Positions 44,187 through 51,500 of a DNA stretch of 64,000 nt are shown piece by piece. How positions within the stretch are numbered: position 1 is the first letter of the stretch; each line of letters begins with the position of its first letter. Location: contig CBDCFD010000007.1 of assembly GCA_965216155.1 (NCBI GenBank), forward strand, positions 372,001 to 436,000, read 5' to 3'. The notes under the pieces were generated by a model. The model did not search any database and was not told where the DNA came from. It was given only the letters and a program-made list of their open reading frames with translations. The position numbers and the translations under genes are program-made. Origin of the DNA: CATOSP01 sp965216155. GTDB lineage: Bacteria > Chloroflexota > Dehalococcoidia > Lucifugimonadales > UBA3495.

Positions 44187-44675
44187 TCATGCGGTTCGTT
44201 GTCCCCGGCATTTTGACTCGCTAAAGTCTATGACCTCGATGGCCCGTTCCAGGTAATCCCTGACGCGCGCGACTGAAATTGAAGTGCTTCGGCCGTGGGC
44301 AATGCGGTGTCTGTTATTCATTATCGAATCAATCGCGTCTCTCCGTTCTCCAGTGCCGACATTCATGTAGGCTTCAAGGTCCCTACCCCATGATTGGTCG
44401 AATGACCGGGCTATCTCTATGAACCGCGACGCTTTGGGGCTGTAGACATTGTTTAAACCGGCTACTGCGTGATTAGCTACCTGAGGACTTGAGGCGTTCC
44501 TGACGAATTCTCCATAAACCTCCCTGACAGAATTCTCCAGCAACCCCGCCGCCAACACGCAAAGATAATTTCCCCAATGTCCCTGTAACTCGATGTCCTG
44601 CCATGCAGCCCTGTCGGTACGTTCGAATAGAGACCGGATGGCTTGGTACTGTCTCACTAACTGAACGTTTCTCAT
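44187..44675 (-). CDS. HEPN-domain protein (MAE_28990/MAE_18760-like)
   Basis: 162 residues. An all-helical HEPN domain is suggested by GHWGNYLCVLAAGLLENSVR and by SIMNNRHRIAHGRSTSIS, which contains the RNase motif R-x4-H (RHRIAH). HEPN proteins of this kind are tRNA or mRNA cleaving toxins of abortive-infection systems. Its ATG directly abuts the TGA of the DUF262 gene, so the two are translationally linked and probably act together. Confidence 0.75.
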   Translation of the reverse strand: MRNVQLVRQYQAIRSLFERTDRAAWQDIELQGHWGNYLCVLAAGLLENSVREVYGEFVRNASSPQVANHAVAGLNNVYSPKASRFIEIARSFDQSWGRDLEAYMNVGTGERRDAIDSIMNNRHRIAHGRSTSISVARVRDYLERAIEVIDFSESKCRGQRTA

Positions 44676-45830
44676 TCACGACTGCGCCATCCAGTTTATT
44701 GCTTTTTCCATGCGAGTATCCATTGACCATTCACCCGATGTTGACTGGTTTACCGCTTCCTGGTACTCAACATCCCGTAATAGGTCGTCATAGGCTATTA
44801 CTATTCCGGCAGCATCGGGAGAGTCATACGAGTTTATCCTTTTGGACAGCCCACAGAACATGGAATCGAACACTGCCGCGTTTAACGCCCGGACCGGTCT
44901 AAATGCTCTGCTGCCCAGGGCTTCCCACCACAAGTCAGCGACTTGGGTAAATGTCTTGCGATACAATTCCAGGACTTGCAGAGGCGGATTTCGTCTGGCG
45001 ATGACGAATTTGGTCAGAAATTCCTGGAGCGGGCGCGAGTATTTGTGCTCAGAAAAGGATAGAGCCAGGAACCTTAGGACCAATTCCTGGTCCCTTAGAC
45101 GCGGACTAGGTTTCCCGTAAATGTTCCGCCAGGCTGGATGGTGGTTCAGTTCCCGGACCGTGTCGATCAACTCGCCTTGGTAAAGCGCCGTGCGCATTTC
45201 TTGAGGACGGAGCCTCCGTCCACCTGAATTTAACCTTTCAAAAATATGGTAGATGCTGGTGTCGTCTTCTGTCGGGAAGTCTTGTTTCACAACCGTGGCG
45301 TGTATCACGGAGTTGTCCAAATCAATTCGGTCTTTCGCGTCCAGGCTGTCATACGTGCGCCCATCGAACGTTTCCTGAACGTCCCGCAGTCTGAACTCCC
45401 GGGGATTGACATCTCCATTCCCCGGGTTAAAGACACCGTCATAGAAGAACATCAGGGATTTCAAGCGTTGTTGGCCATCAATTACCAACAATTCGCCCGA
45501 ATCAGCGTCCCTCGCCAGGAAAATACCCGGGACCGGCAGCCCGAGCAATAGACTTTCTATGAATCGTGATGCCTCCCTCAAAGTCCACACGAAGTTCCGT
45601 TGGAATGAAGGAACGACGATCTCCCCCCGTTTGAGTCTCCGATAAAGCCCGTCAACGTCGAAGTCAACACCATAGCTGGTTACGTCGTATTTAACGGGCG
45701 CAACCCCGTCTTCGCGCTCCGATTCATCCTCGATGTCGTCATCATACCCGGGACCGGCAGCCCGAGCAATAACGTCAACGTCCGATCCCAAAACGGCAGA
45801 TGACTCAATCTCGTAATCGCTATCCGACAT
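44676..45830 (-). CDS. DUF262 domain-containing protein (ParB/GmrSD-N-like)
   Basis: 384 residues. An acidic N-terminal extension (residues 1-50, rich in Asp/Glu) is followed by the DUF262 core: RRLKRGEIVVPSFQRNFVWT, ESLLLGLPVPGIFLARDADS, LLVIDGQQRLKSLMFFYDGV and, after it, RLRPQEMRTALYQGELI. DUF262 is the nucleotide-dependent domain of GmrS/BrxU-type restriction proteins; the DGQQR motif is intact. No DUF1603/HNH nuclease domain follows; the linked HEPN protein could provide the nuclease. A 28-bp stretch of the core is repeated in the N-terminal extension in another frame. Confidence 0.85.
   Translation of the reverse strand: MSDSDYEIESSAVLGSDVDVIARAAGPGYDDDIEDESEREDGVAPVKYDVTSYGVDFDVDGLYRRLKRGEIVVPSFQRNFVWTLREASRFIESLLLGLPVPGIFLARDADSGELLVIDGQQRLKSLMFFYDGVFNPGNGDVNPREFRLRDVQETFDGRTYDSLDAKDRIDLDNSVIHATVVKQDFPTEDDTSIYHIFERLNSGGRRLRPQEMRTALYQGELIDTVRELNHHPAWRNIYGKPSPRLRDQELVLRFLALSFSEHKYSRPLQEFLTKFVIARRNPPLQVLELYRKTFTQVADLWWEALGSRAFRPVRALNAAVFDSMFCGLSKRINSYDSPDAAGIVIAYDDLLRDVEYQEAVNQSTSGEWSMDTRMEKAINWMAQS
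45523..45771. repeat. 28-bp exact direct repeat inside DUF262 gene
   Basis: 45523-45550 and 45744-45771 are identical (ATACCCGGGACCGGCAGCCC plus eight more bases). On the coding strand the first encodes LLLGLPVPGI of the conserved core, the second encodes VIARAAGPGY of the N-terminal extension in a different reading frame. Confidence 0.9.
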
Positions 45831-45909
45831 ATGCCCCCTGTTACTCGTCGACGATCGATAAGAAGTAAATTACGGGAATCACCGGGCGGGTTCTCCGCGC
45901 AGTCATAGC

Positions 45910-46362
45910 CTACTCATTCTGCGGCAAGTAGGCGTTGGGGACTACGGCGCTGCCCTGGCCGACTCCGGTGGTGTCGCCGCGCTGGTTCTCCGCCTTGATC
46001 TCGACCGAGACCCGGCTGCCATTCACTTCCCTGGTCACACCGGTGACTGTCCCGGTAAAGGTAATCGTGTCGCCGGGGCGGACCGGCCTCAAAAATCTAA
46101 GGTCAACAGTCCCGGTGTGGTTGAACACATCGCTGCCGAAGTGCCTGCGGAGCAACTCAATGGCGAAGGACAATGACATCCTTCCCGAAGCCACCGTCCC
46201 CTCTGTCCCCAGGGTCTCGCGGGCGGTCTCTTCGTCGGTGAACTGGGAAGGACCCAACTGCCCGGCGCTGCCCTCGAACAGGTTGATAGCCTCCTGGGCC
46301 ATCTCCTTTACCAGGGGCGGTAGCTCATCGCCTACCTCGTAGCTGCGGACTAACCCCCCCAT
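45910..46362 (-). CDS. MaoC-like hot-dog dehydratase, subunit 2
   Basis: 150 residues: EGTVASGRMSLSFAIELLRR, VDLRFLRPVRPGDTITFTGT, RVSVEIKAENQRGDTTGVGQ, GSAVVP. These match C-terminal-type MaoC hydratase domains, which hydrate enoyl-CoA or dehydrate hydroxyacyl-CoA. The gene overlaps the upstream hot-dog gene by 13 bp, so the products probably form a two-subunit enzyme, as in split R-hydratases. The catalytic Asp/His pair is not obvious in this half. Confidence 0.8.
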   Translation of the reverse strand: MGGLVRSYEVGDELPPLVKEMAQEAINLFEGSAGQLGPSQFTDEETARETLGTEGTVASGRMSLSFAIELLRRHFGSDVFNHTGTVDLRFLRPVRPGDTITFTGTVTGVTREVNGSRVSVEIKAENQRGDTTGVGQGSAVVPNAYLPQNE

Positions 46363-46769
46363 TTCTTACCAACCTCGGTGGGCTGCTTGAGTTCGTGGGT
46401 GATTACGCGGTCTATGAGCCGGCCGTCCTCGTCGACCGAGACCGCCTCGGTGACGATGTAGTTCTTGCCCCGGCGCAGGTACTTGTCGGCGACCCAGGCC
46501 CGCACAGTGATCGTCTTGCCCCCGATGGGAGGGTTGTAGCAGTAGAAGGCGCACCGGGCGTTGACCGAGCCGGCGTCCCGGTATTTGGCGTTGTACTGCT
46601 TGACGTCCACCTTGTGAGAGATGGTCGGGAAACTGGCCTCCGGGTCCATCACCCCCTTGCGGTAGGTGTCTATCATCTCCTGGGTCAGGAGGTATTGATA
46701 CGTATCGAAGGTCTCGCCGACCTCCAGGGCGTCCCAGTCCAGCAATACCCTCGTGTCCGCTTCTACCAT
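46350..46769 (-). CDS. MaoC-like hot-dog dehydratase, subunit 1
   Basis: 139 residues: DWDALEVGETFDTYQYLLTQ at the start, PTISHKVDVKQYNAKYRDAG, FYCYNPPIGGKTITVRAWVA and YIVTEAVSVDEDGRLIDRVI. This is the N-terminal-type hot-dog of bipartite MaoC/FAS1-DH-like hydratases. It precedes and overlaps subunit 2. ATG has AAAGGACGTGCAGCT upstream. An MBL hydrolase ends 47 bp upstream on the same strand, so a three-gene unit is plausible. Confidence 0.78.
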   Translation of the reverse strand: MVEADTRVLLDWDALEVGETFDTYQYLLTQEMIDTYRKGVMDPEASFPTISHKVDVKQYNAKYRDAGSVNARCAFYCYNPPIGGKTITVRAWVADKYLRRGKNYIVTEAVSVDEDGRLIDRVITHELKQPTEVGKKWGG

Positions 46770-46815
46770 AGCTGCACGTCCTTTCGTTGAATTGTGCGCC
46801 TAGATGACTGACCGG

Positions 46816-47616
46816 CTAGATGCCCCGCCAGGAGCGGCGTCCCTCGACCCGGACGAAATGGCCGAATCCGGGGTCGGGAAAGTGTCCGGCGGAGACAAGA
46901 ATCGTCTCATTCTCCAACATATCCATCACGGAATGCCGGGTCCGCCGCGAAAGGTCCGGCTCGATGTCGAATATAGGGCACCAGTCGGTGTAGTGGGCCT
47001 GGGCCGGGTTGTGGGCCACGTCGCCCAGGATGTAGCCTCGCTCTCCGCCTGAGGCGATCATTATCGAGACGTGGCCCGGCGTATGCCCCGGCGTGGAGAC
47101 TGTCGTAAGTTCGCCGGTGATCTGGTAATCGTCATCGATCAGGTCCATGAACCCCAGGCCCTCAAGGGGGACCACCTGGTCGCGCACGTGGGTTGCGCCG
47201 GTCAGCACATCGGGTTGGGTCCAGTAGTCCCAGTCATTCCTCGGCACCAGATAGCGGGCGTTGGGAAAGTTGGGCTTGCCGCCGGTCAGGTTCCAGCCCA
47301 CGTGGTCGGGGTGGAGGTGGGTGAACACCACCAGGTCCACCGCTTCGGGGTCCACGCCCTTGGCCCGCATATCGGACATCAACGTTCCGTCGGGGGCCTG
47401 CAAGCCGGTGTCCACGATAATCAGCTTCCCTTCGGAGCGGACGCCGGTGGTCCCGTACCTGCTGCCAATCAGCTCGTTTGCGTCCAGCAACTCGGGGAAC
47501 TCCCGCCACTGCTCGATGGTAGTGTCCGGGAAAGGCGCGAAGGGAGACCGGACGGGCATCCCGTCACTGAGGGAGAGCAACTCAACGTTGCCTACGCTAA
47601 TCGTGTAGCCTAGCAT
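46816..47616 (-). CDS. MBL-fold metallo-hydrolase
   Basis: 266 residues with the metallo-beta-lactamase signature VVFTHLHPDHVGWN (HxHxDH), an earlier IIVDTGLQAPDGTL strand, a TVSTPGHTPGHVSIMI histidine motif and a late LVSAGHFPDPGFGHFVR. The family includes lactonases, thioesterases and beta-lactamases; quorum-quenching lactonases share this layout but the substrate is not determinable. ATG follows GGAGGAAGCGGTCTT. Confidence 0.9.
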   Translation of the reverse strand: MLGYTISVGNVELLSLSDGMPVRSPFAPFPDTTIEQWREFPELLDANELIGSRYGTTGVRSEGKLIIVDTGLQAPDGTLMSDMRAKGVDPEAVDLVVFTHLHPDHVGWNLTGGKPNFPNARYLVPRNDWDYWTQPDVLTGATHVRDQVVPLEGLGFMDLIDDDYQITGELTTVSTPGHTPGHVSIMIASGGERGYILGDVAHNPAQAHYTDWCPIFDIEPDLSRRTRHSVMDMLENETILVSAGHFPDPGFGHFVRVEGRRSWRGI

Positions 47617-47713
47617 AAGACCGCTTCCTCCTGATTAGAGTGGGTCCCACGTAAGGGGACCGTGCCAGCTATCATATTACATCAACCGCCAAGGCCCGAA
47701 CCGCCAAGGCCCG

Positions 47714-48040
47714 CTAACTCTCTGCCGGGCCAACGCCAAACACAGCCTGGCGAAGCGCTTCATTCAGGCGTGTTTGCCAGCCCGCTCCACCGTTGCGAAA
47801 GTGCTCGACGATATCGGAGTCCAGCCTGATATGGATGTCTTTCTTGACAGGCGACTTTTGCTTGCCCCTGGTCCGGCGGCGGCGTTCTAAAATGTGCGGC
47901 ACAGCCTCGGCGGATGACTTGGCGTTGGCGAACCATTCGTCGTCCAACTCGAACGTATCGGGGTCGTCGGCAATGCCGGCATTGATGATGGCGTCCTCTT
48001 CGGGGGACGGAATGACGATTTTAGTCCTGGCGTTCGACAT
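47714..48040 (-). CDS. brnA: BrnA-like antitoxin
   Basis: 108 residues from ATG 48040: MSNARTKIVIPSPEEDAIIN, FELDDEWFANAKSSAEAVPH and the C-terminal ribbon-helix-helix KKDIHIRLDSDIVEHFRNGG then AGWQTRLNEALRQAVF. The last block is diagnostic of BrnA, which neutralises and auto-represses with the RelE-fold toxin BrnT. The toxin gene, normally just upstream, is reduced to a stub (48041-48096). Confidence 0.85.
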   Translation of the reverse strand: MSNARTKIVIPSPEEDAIINAGIADDPDTFELDDEWFANAKSSAEAVPHILERRRRTRGKQKSPVKKDIHIRLDSDIVEHFRNGGAGWQTRLNEALRQAVFGVGPAES

Positions 48041-48096
48041 ACTCTCTGCTCTCTCTCGCTTTCCGCCCTCTTCGACTCGTCCCATTCGTATGGCAT
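48041..48096 (-). pseudogene. brnT: BrnT toxin stub
   Basis: ATG 48096 begins MPYEWDESKRAESERE, matching the invariant YEWDExKR start of BrnT toxins, and the sequence then runs within a few codons into brnA. The rest of the toxin (about 75 residues) is missing, leaving an orphan antitoxin. Confidence 0.6.
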
Positions 48097-48161
48097 ATCA
48101 GGTCTTGGTTGCTTATTGTAACCATGATTAAGTCCTCAATCAAGCCGACATGCGCTATGGG

Positions 48162-48258
48162 GTGTGACTGAAACCGGTTGGGATGCAATTGTCTGAATCC
48201 TGATTCAGACAATATAACGGGAGGCTTGCTAACATCGTCCAACCGGTTTCAGTCACAC
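48162..48258. mobile_element. 97-bp MITE-like element with perfect 20-bp terminal inverted repeats
   Basis: The ends GTGTGACTGAAACCGGTTGG (48162-48181) and their exact reverse complement (48239-48258) enclose a second palindrome, ATTGTCTGAATC/GATTCAGACAAT, at 48188-48213. No coding capacity and no clear target duplication. The inner TCTGAATC/GATTCAGA motif recurs in the hairpin at 60599-60641. It could alternatively be a regulatory cruciform. Confidence 0.7.
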
Positions 48259-48488
48259 TTAGCGCTGTGCCGGGGTTACGGGAATCCTGCGAGGCCCCGG
48301 CGTCGTATGAATTATTGAGACTTGGCGAGTGGACCACTGTCCGGCGGGGTTGGCGTCGCCCTGCGGTCAATTGCCGAATCTGCATTTTGACAGGCTGTGG
48401 ACAGTGGTATCTTCTATAGGTTATGTAAACACGCGCCGTATTTGCCAGAACGGTGACGAATTTCAACCGGATCATGGCAACGATGTTG

Positions 48489-48518
48489 TTGACTACCCGG
48501 CTATGCGATAATTATAAT
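48489..48518 (+). promoter_or_regulatory. Sigma70-type promoter of the large surface-protein gene
   Basis: TTGACT (48489-48494), an 18-nt spacer and a perfect TATAAT (48513-48518) stand in AT-rich DNA 42 bp before the ATG at 48560. The region 48259-48488 upstream shows no gene. A clear ribosome site before the ATG is lacking. Confidence 0.6.
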
Positions 48519-48559
48519 TTGCCAGTGCATAAATATACCCACCCTCGGACTCGGCCAAC

Positions 48560-51500
48560 ATGGAACCGGCTGAGTCCATAACTAAGGGCGGAAGGCGCTC
48601 AGTAGATTTGGAGATTTTGACCAGTCCTTTGGTTGCACTTGTCCGGCCCCTCAGCCTCAACCGGGTCTGGGTACCGTTCTCAGCCGCCCTAGTATTGCTT
48701 GCAACCGTCGGCCTCGCCCTCCTCTACTTGCCCCAGTCTGCGCTGGCGCATCCAACGGATGATTCTGGCACACACGACCACACCTTGAGAGTCGAAATCC
48801 TCGGCGACGGTGAAGGGAAAGTAACAAGTAACAACGGGAGCATTAACTGCCTTTCCAGTTCGAGTACTAACTGCTCGCGCACATATACCAATAACGACGA
48901 CCATACGGACGACAATGCCATCACCCTGACCGCTACCCCGGAGCCCGGGTCATCTTTCGGAGGTTGGGGCAGGGACTGTTCCAGTTCTACTTCTACTACG
49001 TGTAGAGTTACGGTAGGCCGAGCAACGGGCACCATTCACATTTTTGCTACCGCTACCTTTAACCGTCTGGCCCCAACCATAACTCTGAGTCCGAATAGTG
49101 GTTCACCCAGGACCACCAATATGAACATATCCGGGTCGAACTTCACTGCGGGCACCTACACCGTCTTTTTCGACGGCAGGACAATCGGCTCAATAACCGT
49201 GGGAGCGTCCCGGTCTCCGTGGTCCAGGAGCTTTCCAGTCCCCTGGTCGGGTTCCGGATCGAAGACCGTCCGTGTAGATGATGCAACCGACACCTTCACG
49301 GTGGAATCCGGGGTCACATTGTCGCCCCTCAGCGGCCCGGTGGGGTCGGAGGTCACGGTGACGGGCGAGGGATTCGACGTCAACCGCACAAACATCCAGG
49401 TGCGGTTCGGGGCGCAACCGTTCAGTACGATTCTGAGGTCCGACCAGGAGGGGTCAGTGAGAGGCTCTTTCACTGTGCCCGCCCTCCCCGCCGGCAACCG
49501 CTCCGTAACGGTTGGCAGTGCCGACCCTGTAAACTTCACCATCACCTCAGACCTGTCTCTCGGCGTGACCAGCGGCCCTCCCGGCGCCACGGTGAGCATT
49601 ACCGGTTCGGGATTCGCGGCCAACTCCTCCCTCAATCTGACCTTCAACGGTCAGATCTTGCGAACGGTCGCCCTGGATGGCGGAGGAAGGGTATCCGCCT
49701 CTTTCCAGGTGCCTGAAGCCCCCGGAGGATCCAATTCAGTGGGGCTTGGAGGCAAGTCGTTAAGCTTCACGGTGACGCCGAGCTTGACCGTTGGAAACGA
49801 GGACGCCACCCCCGGGGCCACCGTTACCGTGAGCGGTTCCGGCTATTACCGGAACGAGCGGGGAATCACCGTCACCGTGGGCGGCTCCGAGGCGGCATCC
49901 GGAATCAGGGCCGATGCCAACGGTTCATGGACTTCTTCCATCGTCGTCCCTTCCCTCGCCGCCGGCTCACACAGGGTCAGCGCCTACGGGGCTTCGACCA
50001 CCCGAAGCAACGCCCCTTCCGATTCCCTTGTCCTGGGGTCACAGGTGAGCCTGGACAAGTCCAGCGGGCCGCCGGGGACCAAACTGAAGGTCAGCGGCTC
50101 CGGTTTCCGGCCCGGGGAGAGCGTCAGAATAGCCGCCGGCGACAATTTTGCGGCCAAATCGGTGAGGGCTGACGGCCGGGGGTCCTGGACCGCCGATCTG
50201 GAAGTTCCGGCAAGCCCGGGCGGCAGGCTGGTGGTCTCGGCAACCGGGGCAGGCGGGAAGAGGACCGAGACCGAATTCACAGTCAGCGCGCAGGTATCAC
50301 TGTCTCTTCAGGCGGCCCCGCCGGGTTCATCCGTTACTGCCAATGGCACGGGGTTTCCGGCGAACGCCGACGGACTGTCCATCAAATTCGCCGATGCCCC
50401 GGTTGCGTCAGTCTCCGCCGATAGCCAGGGGGCCTTCTCCCGCCCGTTCACCGTCCCCCAGTCCGCTGCGGGCGTCTATTCAGTAAGCGTTTCAGGGGCC
50501 GGCCCTACTGTCAAGGCCCCCCTTTCCGTTACGCCAAAAATCACGGTCAATAGCGCCAATGCAGAACGCGGGGGCTCTGTCACGGTCCGTGGTTCGGGCT
50601 TCGGCGCAAACGAGCAGGGCATCACCGTAACCCTGCAAGAACGGCCGGTGGCCACGGGCATTGCGGCCAGCGTCCAGGGGTCTTGGACGACCTCATTCGA
50701 AATGCCCTCGCTGCCCTCCGGGGTCTACGCGCTGAAAGCCTCGGGCTCCATAACTCCGGCCGACAGAGTTCCCGAGGCAACCCTGTCGATGTCAGCCTAC
50801 ATGGTCCTGGACCGGAAGAGCGGCTCCCCGGGGGAGGACTTGCAGATTTCCGGAGGCGGGTTCAATTCCAGGGACGGCGTCACGATAACCGCGGGCGCCG
50901 GCCTGATTCAAGCCACGACGGTCGCCGATAACTCCGGGTCCTGGTCCGCCAGTATCAAGATTCCCATCGCTCCGGGAGGGCGTCTGGCCATCAAGGCGTC
51001 CGGCGCAGGCGGGCAAACGAAAGAGGCGGATTTTACCGTCACGCCTGTCGCGTCCCTGTCTGAACCCCTGGGCCATCCCGGAAGCGCCATCGAAATTGCC
51101 GGGCATGGCTTCGAGGCGGGACAAAGCCTCTCGGTCAGCTTCGAGAACACGTCCATCGCCTCACCTGTAGCCGACTCTCTGGGGTCCTGGACTGCCAACT
51201 TCATGGTGCCCCCTTCCCCGGCGCGCAGCTATTCCATAGTCATCAAGGGCGGCGGAATCGAGATAAAGACGCCGTTCCTGGTTACCGCGAGCATCTCCCT
51301 CAGCACCACCCGGGCGGGTCCCACGGAGTTGATTTCCGTAACAGGCTCAGGCTTCGGCGCAAGCGAACGGGGGATCAGCATAAGCGTTGACCGGAACACC
51401 GAGCAGTCGGGGATTTCAGCCGACCGCCAGGGTTCATGGACCGCCGAATTTACCGTGCCTCCCCTCCCAAGGGGCGACTACGAGGTCCTGGCCGCCGGTC

